Shown here piece by piece: positions 25,102 through 33,357 of a stretch of DNA of 64,000 bases. Position 1 is the stretch's first letter, and every line of letters starts with the position of its first letter. Made by a program: the position numbers and the translations under genes. The notes beneath the pieces are model-generated. The model did no database searches. It had not been told where the DNA came from and saw nothing but the letters and a program-made list of their open reading frames with translations. Origin of the DNA: Ruminococcus sp. JC304 (GTDB taxonomy: Bacteria > Bacillota > Clostridia > Lachnospirales > Lachnospiraceae); NCBI GenBank assembly GCA_000285855.2, contig HE978651.1:594971-658970 (forward strand), read 5' to 3'.

Positions 25102-26352
25102 GTGGAAAAAAGAATTATTCAGGTAGAAGACAAGGTGCCTGCAAAGCTGCTGATCCCGCTTAGTATCCAGCATATGTTTGCCATGTTTGGCGCATCTGTA
25201 CTGGTTCCGTTTCTGTTCGGAATCAATCCGGCCATCGTACTGCTGATGAACGGTGTGGGAACTTTACTGTTTATTTTGATCACAAAGGGAAAAGCTCCGG
25301 CTTACCTTGGATCAAGCTTTGCTTTTCTGTCACCGGGAATCCTGGTTATGACAAAATTCGGATACCAGTATGCACTGGGCGGATTTGTAGTTCTTGGCAT
25401 TGCAGGTATGATCCTGGCGCTGATCATTGGAAAATGTGGAACCAAATGGATCGATATCGTGCTTCCCACAGCTGCAATGGGACCTGTAGTTGCACTGATC
25501 GGTCTGGAGCTTGCCGGAAGTGCTGCAAGTACAGCAGGACTTCTTGACGATAAGATAGATATGAAAAATGTGATCGTATTTCTGGTAACATTGGGAGTTG
25601 CAGTGTTTGGACAGATCCTGTTCAGAGGATTCTTATCAGTGATCCCAATCCTGATCGCGATCATTGCTGGGTATGTGGCAGCAGTTCTCTGCGGAATCCT
25701 GGATTTTACAGCAGTAAAAGAAGCTGCATTTTTTGCACTGCCTAATTTCCAGCATCCGAAATTTAATCTGGAAGCGATTTTGACAATCTTCCCGGCACTT
25801 CTTCTGGTAACATCCGAGCATATCGGACATCAGATTGTAACCAGCAAGATTGTAGGGAAAGACCTGCTGAAAGAACCGGGCTTACATCGTTCCCTTTTTG
25901 CAGACTTCTTTTCTACAACACTGTCTGCATGCATGGGTTCTGTACCCACAACTACCTATGGTGAGAATATTGGTGTTATGGCCATGACAAAGGTTTACAG
26001 TGTGCAGGTAATCGGAGGTGCGGCTGTTCTCTCTATCTGCTGTTCCTTCCTTGGAAAACTGGCAGCATTGATCAATACCATTCCCGGTCCTGTGATCGGA
26101 GGAATTTCTTTCCTGCTCTATGGTATGATCGGTACCTCCGGACTTCGTATGCTGGTAGACAATAAAGTAGATTACGGTAAATCCAGAAATCTGACACTGA
26201 CCTCGGTTGTATTTATCGTAGGTCTTTCCGGAATCTCCCTGAATCTGGGAAATGTAAAACTTACAGGTATGGTACTGGCGTGTGTTGTAGGCATGGCACT
26301 GAGTCTGGTGTTCTATATTCTGGACAAGCTTCATCTGACAAATGATCAGTGA
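25102..26352 (+). CDS. uraA: Uracil/xanthine permease (NCS2 family, UraA-like)
   Basis: 416 residues from GTG 25102 (GAGAGGAAG upstream). A polytopic membrane protein of the nucleobase-cation symporter 2 family. QHMFAMFGASVLVPFL near the N-terminus and the SEHIGHQIVTSKIVGKDL block (with the functionally key Glu) are typical of UraA/PyrP. It imports uracil, or possibly xanthine, with protons. It stands alone between a promoter and the terminator at 26369. I see no PyrR-binding or purine riboswitch structure in its leader. Confidence 0.88.
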   Translation: MEKRIIQVEDKVPAKLLIPLSIQHMFAMFGASVLVPFLFGINPAIVLLMNGVGTLLFILITKGKAPAYLGSSFAFLSPGILVMTKFGYQYALGGFVVLGIAGMILALIIGKCGTKWIDIVLPTAAMGPVVALIGLELAGSAASTAGLLDDKIDMKNVIVFLVTLGVAVFGQILFRGFLSVIPILIAIIAGYVAAVLCGILDFTAVKEAAFFALPNFQHPKFNLEAILTIFPALLLVTSEHIGHQIVTSKIVGKDLLKEPGLHRSLFADFFSTTLSACMGSVPTTTYGENIGVMAMTKVYSVQVIGGAAVLSICCSFLGKLAALINTIPGPVIGGISFLLYGMIGTSGLRMLVDNKVDYGKSRNLTLTSVVFIVGLSGISLNLGNVKLTGMVLACVVGMALSLVFYILDKLHLTNDQ

Positions 26353-26368
26353 TATATAAGCTAACGAA

Positions 26369-26400
26369 AACCTTCGGGCAGGAATGTCCGGAGGTTTTTA
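26369..26400 (+). terminator. Intrinsic terminator after the permease
   Basis: AACCTTCGG pairs with CCGGAGGTT, followed by TTTTATA. Confidence 0.8.
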
Positions 26401-26420
26401 TATATAACAGTATAAAACAG

Positions 26421-26449
26421 TTGACAACAGTTATGCACTGTTATATACT
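26421..26449 (+). promoter_or_regulatory. Promoter with operator in its spacer (GntR-ABC operon)
   Basis: TTGACA (26421-26426), 17 bases, TATACT (26444-26449). The spacer holds the perfect dyad AACAGT-TATGC-ACTGTT (26426-26442), and wider arms AACAGTATA (26406-26414) and TATACTGTT (26444-26452) flank it. This is a textbook site for autorepression by the YtrA-type GntR protein that follows. Confidence 0.75.
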
Positions 26450-26472
26450 GTTTGTAGATGGAGGAGAAACAT

Positions 26473-26844
26473 ATGCATATAATAATCAATAATTCATCCA
26501 TGGTACCTATTTATGAACAGATCATAGACCAGATTAAGTCTGCGATTATCAGAGGAGAGTTACAGCCGGACACTGTATTACCTTCAGTACGCAGTCTGTC
26601 AAAGGAACTGAAGATCAGTGCCCTGACTGTGAAGAAAGCCTACGACAATCTGGAAGAAGAGGGATTTACCGTCACTGTTCATGGAAAAGGAACCTACGTT
26701 GCAGCCACAAATAAAAACCTGATGAGGGAAGAACAGCTCAAAGAAGTAGAACATGATCTGGAGCAGGCAATCATGAAGGGCAGAAGATGTGGACTGAACG
26801 ATGAGGAAATCAGAAATCTTTTTGAAATGATCATGGAGGACTAA
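26473..26844 (+). CDS. GntR-family repressor, YtrA subfamily
   Basis: 123 residues from ATG 26473, chosen because GGAGGAG lies at 26459-26465; ATG 26458 overlaps that site. The GntR winged helix reads PIYEQIIDQIKSAII then LPSVRSLSKELKISALTVKKAYDNLE. The short C-terminal helices are the YtrA-type dimerisation part. It is the first gene of a three-gene unit with an ABC ATPase and permease, as in ytrA operons that respond to envelope stress. Confidence 0.9.
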   Translation: MHIIINNSSMVPIYEQIIDQIKSAIIRGELQPDTVLPSVRSLSKELKISALTVKKAYDNLEEEGFTVTVHGKGTYVAATNKNLMREEQLKEVEHDLEQAIMKGRRCGLNDEEIRNLFEMIMED

Positions 26845-26847
26845 GAC

Positions 26848-27693
26848 ATGTTGAAAATCAGTCATTTGCAGAAACATTACAGAGGTTTTTCGCTGGACTG
26901 TTCTATGGAAGTACAGCCTGGGATGATTACAGGACTTATTGGAAGAAATGGTTCCGGGAAATCCACCACATTTAAAGCTTTGCTCGGCTTGATTCATCCG
27001 GATGGCGGAGAGATAGAGGTCTTTGGGAAAAAGGCAGAAGAGCTTAAGCCGGAGGATAAGCAGAAACTGGGAGTTGTTTTTGCAGATTCAGGCTTCAGTA
27101 TGTATCTGACAGCAGCGGGTGTGGCCAATATTATGAAAAGCATATATCCGGATTTTGACAGAGAGAAATTCCTGCAGCAGTGCAGAAGATTCAATCTGCC
27201 CACAGACAAGAAAATCAAAGAATTTTCCACTGGTATGAAAGCAAAGTTTAAAGTACTGGTAGCATTAAGCCATAAGGCAGAACTGCTGATTCTGGATGAG
27301 CCCACAGTTGGTCTGGATGTGATCGCCAGGGATGAGGTGCTGAACATGCTGAGAGAATATATGGAAGAAAATGAAAGCAGTTCTATTCTGATCAGTTCCC
27401 ATATTTCATCAGATCTGGAGAGTCTTTGTGACGATTTTTATATGATCCATGCCGGAAAAATTATTCTTCATGAGGATACAGATGTACTGCTGTCAGATTA
27501 TGCAGTTCTTAAAGTTTCAGAAGAAGAGTACGAAAAACTGGATCAGCAATACCTTATTAAGATCCGGAAAGAAGCTTATGGATACAGGTGTCTGACAAAC
27601 CAGAAACAATTTTATATGGAAAATTATCCGGATGTTGTAATTGAGAATGGAAAGATTGATGATCTGGTAGTGATGATGGAGGAACAGGTATGA
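26848..27693 (+). CDS. ABC transporter ATPase (YtrB-like)
   Basis: 281 residues: Walker A GRNGSGKST, a signature region with FSTGMKAKFKVLVAL (STGMK replaces SGGQ, common in ABC-2 type exporters of this group), Walker B LLILDEPTVGLD, H-loop SSHISSDLE. It powers the permease encoded next. It starts three bases after the GntR stop and overlaps the permease start (27690). Confidence 0.9.
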   Translation: MLKISHLQKHYRGFSLDCSMEVQPGMITGLIGRNGSGKSTTFKALLGLIHPDGGEIEVFGKKAEELKPEDKQKLGVVFADSGFSMYLTAAGVANIMKSIYPDFDREKFLQQCRRFNLPTDKKIKEFSTGMKAKFKVLVALSHKAELLILDEPTVGLDVIARDEVLNMLREYMEENESSSILISSHISSDLESLCDDFYMIHAGKIILHEDTDVLLSDYAVLKVSEEEYEKLDQQYLIKIRKEAYGYRCLTNQKQFYMENYPDVVIENGKIDDLVVMMEEQV

Positions 27694-28340
27694 AGGGATT
27701 ATTTGTAAAGGATATAGAACTGATGAAACAGCAGAAACAGTCTTTTATCCTGGTTATTGTAATGGGAGTCATCCTGAATCTGGCAGGAAGCGGGAGCGTC
27801 AGTTTTGCTATAGGATATTTTACGATTGTCACAGCAATTTTTGCCATTACGACTATAAGTTATGATGAGTTTGATAATGGTCTTGCATTTCTTATGACCT
27901 TGCCGGTTACCAGAAAACAGTATGTGGCGGAGAAATATCTGCTGGGAGCAGGGCTTACGGCTGCAGCGTGGGGAATTGAAGCAATAACGGGAGTGATCTG
28001 TAAAGGTGTGGCAGAGCTTCAGGGGTGCCTGAGTGAGAAAATTATTGGCACTCTGATATACATTCCACTGGCACTTCTTATGCTGGCGGTATCGCTCCCG
28101 CTTGTAATACATTTTGGAGCGGAAAAAGGACGTTATATTGCAATGGTCATGTGGGCTATTATAATTGCCGTAGTTTATACTCTGATAAAAACAATTGGAC
28201 TTTCAGCAGACGCAGTCGATGCATGGCTGAATGGACTGAACCGGGGAATGGTATTGGCCGGAGCTGTATTGTTCACAGTAATTGTATATATGGGGTCTTT
28301 CTGGATTGGTGTCCGGCTTATGGAGAAGAAAGAATTCTGA
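27690..28340 (+). CDS. ABC-2 type permease
   Basis: 216 residues with about six hydrophobic segments, ATG 27690 overlapping the ATPase stop. It belongs in style to the ABC-2 membrane proteins of GntR-ABC operons in Firmicutes. The substrate is unknown; related systems are linked to cell-wall antibiotics. Confidence 0.75.
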   Translation: MKGLFVKDIELMKQQKQSFILVIVMGVILNLAGSGSVSFAIGYFTIVTAIFAITTISYDEFDNGLAFLMTLPVTRKQYVAEKYLLGAGLTAAAWGIEAITGVICKGVAELQGCLSEKIIGTLIYIPLALLMLAVSLPLVIHFGAEKGRYIAMVMWAIIIAVVYTLIKTIGLSADAVDAWLNGLNRGMVLAGAVLFTVIVYMGSFWIGVRLMEKKEF

Positions 28341-28374
28341 GGAAAAATATTTTGACCCTAACATCATAAGGAAC

Positions 28375-28583
28375 TGAATACGGCAGTAGAACGTGCAGTG
28401 AGTGAAAGCATTCAGGAGGGAATTCTCAAAGAATTTCTGCAAAAGAATCGAGCGTAGATAGTCGCTATGAGTATATTTGAAATGGGATTATCCGTGCAAC
28501 AGATTGCTCAGGGAGTAAAAGTAGAAGAAAAGACTGTACATAAGTGGTTGAATGAAAAAAAGAAGATGAAAACCACATATTAA
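28375..28583 (+). pseudogene. C-terminal remnant of an Rpn/PD-(D/E)XK-type transposase-like nuclease
   Basis: Two adjacent pieces look like the tail of the Lachnospiraceae Rpn-like family: NTAVERAVSESIQEGILKEF with LQKNRA and a stop at about 28458, then MSIFEMGLSVQQIAQGVKVE to TVHKWLNEKKK (28467-28583). A stop codon separates them, and the nuclease domain is gone. This is by-eye recognition. Otherwise 28341-28777 holds no gene. Confidence 0.45.
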
Positions 28584-28597
28584 AAATAATGGAAGCG

Positions 28598-28630
28598 GAG
28601 TCCACATTAACTGTAAATGTGGGCTCTTTT
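28598..28630 (+). terminator. Intrinsic terminator
   Basis: GAG-CCACATT pairs with AATGTGG-CTC, followed by TTTT. Confidence 0.6.
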
Positions 28631-28777
28631 GGACTAAATGAACACATAAAAACACAACCCTATTGGATTTATCCATATCAGTATGTTAAAATAATTAATT
28701 GATAAAGGATTTTAACAGATGAAGCGATAAAAGAATAACTACTGATTTTATAAAAAAAAGGAGCTTTTAAATATACT

Positions 28778-31480
28778 ATGGAGAAACTTGTCATTGGTAT
28801 CCTTGCCCACGTAGATGCAGGTAAGACTACGTTGTCGGAGGGGATTTTATATTTAACGGGAAAAATCCGTAAGCTGGGGCGTGTGGATCATAAGGATGCT
28901 TATTTGGACACCTATAACCTGGAACGGGAACGAGGAATTACGATTTTTTCCAAGCAGGCGGAGTTTGAACTGGGGAACAGGGGGATAACTCTTCTGGATA
29001 CGCCGGGGCATGTGGATTTCTCAGCGGAAATGGAGAGGACACTGCAGGTTCTGGATTATGCCATTCTTGTGATAAATGGAGCGGATGGTGTGCAGGGGCA
29101 TACCATGACCTTATGGAGACTTCTGGCAAGATACCAGATCCCTACATTTCTGTTTATCAATAAAATGGACCAGGATGGAACAGATAAAGAGAAACTTCTG
29201 GCAGAATTAAAGAAGCGATTAAGTGATAATTGCGTTGATTTCACTTGGGAAAAATCAGATCTGCAGTCTCAGTTTCTGGAAGATGTTTCTGTCTGCGATG
29301 AAGAACTGCTTGAAAAATATCTGGAAACAGAGGAAATATCAACATCAGATATCCGAAAAGTAATCAAAGATCGAAAACTTTTCCCATGTTTCTTTGGTTC
29401 TGCTCTGAAAATGACAGGGGTAGAAGAATTCCTCCATGGGCTGGAAAAATACTGCGAGACACCGACATATCCGTCTGAATTTGGCGCAAAAGTATTCAAG
29501 ATTGCCAGAGACGATCAGGGCAATCGTTTAAGCTATATGAAAATCACAGGTGGAACATTGAAGGTGAAGGAACTTCTTACAGATACAGAGAAAGCGGATC
29601 AGATCCGTATCTATTCCGGTGCGAAATTTGAGCTTGCAAAGGAAGCTCCTGCAGGAACTATCTGTGCAGTGACCGGCCTTTCCCAGACACATCCGGGACA
29701 GGGATTTGGGATTGAACGGGAATCTGAGATGCCGGTTCTGGAACCTGTATTAAATTACAGAATTCTGCTTCCTGAGGACTGCGATGTTCACCAGATGCTA
29801 AAGAAACTCAAAGAGCTGGAAGAAGAAGAACCGGAACTTCATATTGTATGGAACGAACAGCTTGGAGAAATCCATGCCATGTTGATGGGTGAGGTTCAGA
29901 TCGAGATATTAAAGCATCTGATCTGGGAACGTTTCCATGTAGCAGTAGAGTTTGGCACAGGAAATATCGTATATAAGGAAACAATCGCAGAGCCGGTAGA
30001 AGGGGTGGGTCATTTTGAGCCGCTGCGTCATTATGCAGAGGTACACCTGCTTCTGGAACCGGGAGAGCCGGGAAGCGGACTGCAGTTTTTTACTGCATGC
30101 AGTGAGGATGTGCTGGACCGTAACTGGCAGCGTCTGATTCTGACTCATCTGGAAGAAAGGGAGCATCCGGGAGTACTGACCGGTTCTCCCATCACAGATA
30201 TGCAGATCACACTGATCACAGGACGCGCCCATCTGAAACACACAGAGGGAGGCGATTTCCGGCAGGCAACGTACAGGGCTGTGCGTCAGGGATTAAAGAA
30301 AGCAAAAAGTGTACTGCTTGAGCCATATTATGAGTTCAGACTTGAGATTCCGGGAGATATGATCGGGCGTGCTATGACTGACATTCAGAAAATGAATGGA
30401 ACCTTCCAGCAGCCGGAAGCGGATGAGGATGACATGATGGTGTTGAAGGGGAGTGCACCGGTATCAATGATGCGAGATTATCAAACTCAGGTAACCTCCT
30501 ATACAAAGGGACGTGGCAGATTATTCTGTTCATTGAAGGGCTATGCCCCATGTCAGAATCAGGATGAGATTGTAGAGGAGATTGGATATGATTCCGAACG
30601 TGACCTGGACAATCCCACAGGTTCTGTATTCTGTGCTCATGGAGCAGGATTTGTGGTGCCATGGTATGAAGTAGAGGATTATATGCACCTGGAAGGGGTT
30701 GACGAGTCTGAGCTGGGAAGTACCATACCGGATAGTGAAGAAAGTATAGCAGGAAACAGGAATAGTAACAATCAGACAGATTCGGGTTATCGTCCACCCA
30801 GGAATGCCGGCGTAGGAAGCTATGAGGATGAGGAAGAACTGAAAGCTATTTTTGAGCGCACATTCGGGCCAGTCAAGCGTTACAAAGAACCACAGTTTAA
30901 GAGAACATTTTCTGCAAAATCCGACAGCGGCAGCTATTACCGCAACAGTTCTTCTGCTAAGAAGAAAGAAAAAGAATATCTCCTTGTAGATGGTTACAAC
31001 ATCATCTATGCCTGGGAAGATTTAAAAGAACTGGCAGATGCAAATCTCCATGCAGCTCAGACAAAACTGATGGATATTCTGAGCAACTATCAGGGCTTTA
31101 AGAAATGTACGTTAATTCTTGTATTTGACGCTTATAAGATAGAAGGCCATGCAGAGGAAGTGATCACTTATCATAACATCCATGTAGTCTACACCAAAGA
31201 AGCTGAGACAGCGGATCAGTACATTGAGAAAACGGTTCATAAGATTGGACGGGAAAACCAGGTAACTGTGGCAACATCCGATGGACTGGAGCAGATCATC
31301 ATTATGGGACAGGGCGCCCACCGTATGTCTGCCAGAGGTCTTCGTGACGAAATAAAAGCTACAGAAAACCAGATTCGCCAGCAATGGCATGAGAAACGTC
31401 AGAGCAGTAAGAATTATCTGATTGACAATATTTCTGATGAGATGGCACAATATATGAAAGAGAAACGACTGGAAAAATAA
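28778..31480 (+). CDS. TetM/EF-G-like ribosomal GTPase fused to a YacP/Rae1-type NYN nuclease
   Basis: 900 residues. Residues 1 to about 650 form a translational GTPase of the TetM/TetO/TetW type: G1 AHVDAGKT (10-17), switch I RERGITI (50-56), G3 DTPGH (74-78), G4 NKMD (128-131), and the late block SYTKGRGRLFCSLKGYAPC with NPTGSVFCAHGAGFVVPW that is typical of ribosomal protection proteins. A polar, Ser/Glu-rich linker follows (about 655-731). Residues 732 to about 870 are a YacP/NYN domain: YLLVDGYNIIYAWEDL, LILVFDAYKIEG, YTKEAETADQYIE, ATSDGLEQ, and GQGAHRMSARGLRDEI. In Bacillus, YacP (Rae1) cuts mRNA in the ribosomal A site. The fusion suggests a factor that enters the A site and also cleaves mRNA. 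It stands alone between terminators. Tetracycline resistance should not be assumed. Confidence 0.88.
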   Translation: MEKLVIGILAHVDAGKTTLSEGILYLTGKIRKLGRVDHKDAYLDTYNLERERGITIFSKQAEFELGNRGITLLDTPGHVDFSAEMERTLQVLDYAILVINGADGVQGHTMTLWRLLARYQIPTFLFINKMDQDGTDKEKLLAELKKRLSDNCVDFTWEKSDLQSQFLEDVSVCDEELLEKYLETEEISTSDIRKVIKDRKLFPCFFGSALKMTGVEEFLHGLEKYCETPTYPSEFGAKVFKIARDDQGNRLSYMKITGGTLKVKELLTDTEKADQIRIYSGAKFELAKEAPAGTICAVTGLSQTHPGQGFGIERESEMPVLEPVLNYRILLPEDCDVHQMLKKLKELEEEEPELHIVWNEQLGEIHAMLMGEVQIEILKHLIWERFHVAVEFGTGNIVYKETIAEPVEGVGHFEPLRHYAEVHLLLEPGEPGSGLQFFTACSEDVLDRNWQRLILTHLEEREHPGVLTGSPITDMQITLITGRAHLKHTEGGDFRQATYRAVRQGLKKAKSVLLEPYYEFRLEIPGDMIGRAMTDIQKMNGTFQQPEADEDDMMVLKGSAPVSMMRDYQTQVTSYTKGRGRLFCSLKGYAPCQNQDEIVEEIGYDSERDLDNPTGSVFCAHGAGFVVPWYEVEDYMHLEGVDESELGSTIPDSEESIAGNRNSNNQTDSGYRPPRNAGVGSYEDEEELKAIFERTFGPVKRYKEPQFKRTFSAKSDSGSYYRNSSSAKKKEKEYLLVDGYNIIYAWEDLKELADANLHAAQTKLMDILSNYQGFKKCTLILVFDAYKIEGHAEEVITYHNIHVVYTKEAETADQYIEKTVHKIGRENQVTVATSDGLEQIIIMGQGAHRMSARGLRDEIKATENQIRQQWHEKRQSSKNYLIDNISDEMAQYMKEKRLEK

Positions 31481-31481
31481 G

Positions 31482-31514
31482 AAGGACTGGCTTTTGAGCC
31501 AGTTCCTTTTCTTT
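31482..31514 (+). terminator. Intrinsic terminator after the GTPase-NYN gene
   Basis: AAGGACTGGCT pairs with AGCCAGTTCCTT, followed by a T-rich run. Confidence 0.75.
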
Positions 31515-31812
31515 TGACCAGTCATAAAGTGTTTCCTTGTTCGCCTTATACGGATATCCATATGAGCGAAGCGGATTGCGAATGTCCGCTTTACTAATCA
31601 AAATATAATTGATTAACAGTTATGAAAGCTATTAATAAACAAAGTGTTGATTTTTCCTATGGGTGATATTATAGTAAAAATAAGATACAACCATTAAATT
31701 TGCTATTTGACGTATAGTAATAGACAAATACTTTAAAAATGACATAACAGAGATGTCTGGGCATTTTTGGAATTGCTATAGAATGTGAAATAAAGAACTG
31801 GGGGAAATGTTA
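31515..31812. other. Intergenic region, possible minus-strand gene remnant
   Basis: On the minus strand, about 31601 down to 31500, a short frame reads ISKADIRNPLRSYGYPYKAN and continues KETLYDWSKEK. It looks protein-like but I do not recognise it, and it has no other supporting features. The rest, to the TetR start, is A+T-rich and shows nothing clear. Confidence 0.3.
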
Positions 31813-32403
31813 ATGGCAGAAAAAGTGGACAGAAGAGTACGAAAAACCAAAGCACAGCTTCGGGCAGGACTTGCAAGACTGATGCAGAAGAAGAGTATCA
31901 AGGAAATTACAGTTAAGGAACTGGTGGATGAAGTAGATATTAACAGATCTACGTTTTATCTTCATTACAGTGATATTTATCAAATGCTGGAGAGTATTGA
32001 AAATGAGCTGATGGATGAGATTGCTCAGGTAATGGAGGAGCATCCTCTGGATCTGGTACAAAATGGAAGTTCTTATCCGATGATCGAGCATATTTTTACA
32101 ATTCTTGATAATAATAAGGATATTTGTATTGCTCTGCTGGGAAGCAATGGAGATATGGGGTTTGTGAGCAGGATGGAGAAGATGGTTGCAGACACTGTTC
32201 TCCGGCAGTTGTCCGGAAAATTTGCAGCAGATAACCATGACGTGGAATATGTTTATGCATTTTGCCTTAATGGGTGCGTGGGAATGATCAAAGCATGGCT
32301 TTCTTCAGAGCACCGGGAATCAACCAAACATATTGCAGAACTGACGAACAGAATGATCGAGAATACGACACATGATTTCCTGCGGCAGATACCAAATGCA
32401 TAA
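31813..32403 (+). CDS. TetR/AcrR-family regulator
   Basis: 196 residues; ATG 31813 has GGGGG at 31800-31804 at good spacing (ATG 31807 is too close). N-terminal HTH: KSIKEITVKELVDEVDINRS then TFYLHYSDIYQMLESIE, the DhaS/TetR_C_8-like type common in Firmicutes. No obvious target lies next to it except greA, which has its own promoter. The ligand is unknown. Confidence 0.85.
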   Translation: MAEKVDRRVRKTKAQLRAGLARLMQKKSIKEITVKELVDEVDINRSTFYLHYSDIYQMLESIENELMDEIAQVMEEHPLDLVQNGSSYPMIEHIFTILDNNKDICIALLGSNGDMGFVSRMEKMVADTVLRQLSGKFAADNHDVEYVYAFCLNGCVGMIKAWLSSEHRESTKHIAELTNRMIENTTHDFLRQIPNA

Positions 32404-32430
32404 ATCCTGCGCATCGTGAACAGTAATGAT

Positions 32431-32459
32431 TTGACAAAATGATGCCCTTCTGCTATGGT
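32431..32459 (+). promoter_or_regulatory. Promoter of greA
   Basis: TTGACA (32431-32436), 17 bases, TATGGT (32454-32459). Just upstream, GTGAACAGTAAT (32416-32427) matches one end of the palindromic repeat at 58468-58609. Confidence 0.6.
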
Positions 32460-32514
32460 TAAGCCAATATAAAGCAGAAATAGAAAACAGAAGCAATAAA
32501 GGGGAGATGTGGCA

Positions 32515-33015
32515 ATGAAAGAAAAGCTTACACAAAAGGATGTTGAGAAAATCCAGCAGGAGATCGACCATCGCAAGCTGGTTGTGCGAAAAGAAGCAAT
32601 CGAAGCTGTAAAAGAAGCAAGAGCCCAGGGGGATCTGAGTGAAAATTTTGAGTATTATGCGGCCAAGAAGCATAAGAATCAGAACGAAAGCCGTATCCGT
32701 TACCTTGAGAATATGCTGAAAACAGCAACCATTGTTTCTGATGATTCCAAAGACGATGAAGTTGGAATGGATGATATTGTAGAGGTATATTTCGAGGAAG
32801 ACGATGAGATTGAGAAATACAAACTGGTTACTTCCATCAGAGGAAACTCCATGGAAAACCGCATCAGCATTGAATCTCCCATTGGTATGGCATTAAAAGG
32901 TCATAAGGTTGGAGACAGAGTGGAAGTAAAGGTAAATGATAACTACAGTTACTTCCTGGAAATCCGTTCTATTGATAAGACTGGTTCCGAGGATGAAGAA
33001 ATCCGCGGATTCTGA
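32515..33015 (+). CDS. greA: Transcription elongation factor GreA
   Basis: 166 residues from ATG 32515 (AAGGGGAG upstream; GTG 32509 is less well spaced). The N-terminal coiled coil carries the catalytic acidic tip as ARAQGDLSENFEYYAAK, the GreA hallmark that inserts into the RNA polymerase channel and stimulates cleavage of backtracked RNA. The C-terminal FKBP-like domain reads SIESPIGMALKGHKVGDRVEV. Single gene, with promoter and terminator visible. Confidence 0.93.
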   Translation: MKEKLTQKDVEKIQQEIDHRKLVVRKEAIEAVKEARAQGDLSENFEYYAAKKHKNQNESRIRYLENMLKTATIVSDDSKDDEVGMDDIVEVYFEEDDEIEKYKLVTSIRGNSMENRISIESPIGMALKGHKVGDRVEVKVNDNYSYFLEIRSIDKTGSEDEEIRGF

Positions 33016-33050
33016 TAATAATACTGTCGAAATACAGGATCCGGATTGAT

Positions 33051-33118
33051 AAAAGAACTATTGTAAGAGATGAACACCGGTTAGTGTCATATCTCCTGCA
33101 ATGGTTCTTTTTATTTTT
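33051..33118 (+). terminator. Terminator after greA
   Basis: AAAAGAAC-TATTG pairs with CAATGGTTCTTTT, with additional AGAGAT/ATCTC pairing inside, followed by TTTTTATTTTT. Confidence 0.65.
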
Positions 33119-33180
33119 ATATCAAAAATACGGATGGATTTATGGGAACCTTACACAGAATGAATAGGATGACTGGAAAT

Positions 33181-33219
33181 TTTACATGGATTTAACATTC
33201 TCATGGGGATGATTTTACA
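33181..33219 (+). promoter_or_regulatory. PhoP-box-like direct repeats before the phosphate transporter
   Basis: TTTACA (33181), TTAACA (33192) and TTTACA (33214) are spaced by 11 and 22 bases. This is the 11-bp phasing of PhoP boxes (TTAACA-like hexamers with 5-bp gaps) known in Bacillus. One position (33203) does not match. The gene that follows is a phosphate cotransporter and a PhoP-like regulator lies 2 kb downstream. The rest of 33121-33357 shows no gene. Confidence 0.5.
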
Positions 33220-33357
33220 AAGCATGGTTATGATGAGAAGCAAGTCAGGGATATGTATCGCAAAAAACATATATATGTCTGCACATGTCTGATACTGCCA
33301 TCAGATGGCAGAAAGTAAATAACCATATACTTATGAAAAGGGAAAAGGAGAATAATC

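Noticed and set aside
28778-31480. Calling the TetM-like gene a plain tetracycline resistance determinant
   Set aside because: The extra NYN nuclease domain, the core-genome setting and the lack of tet-type leader or mobile genes make ordinary Tet(M)/Tet(W) function doubtful.
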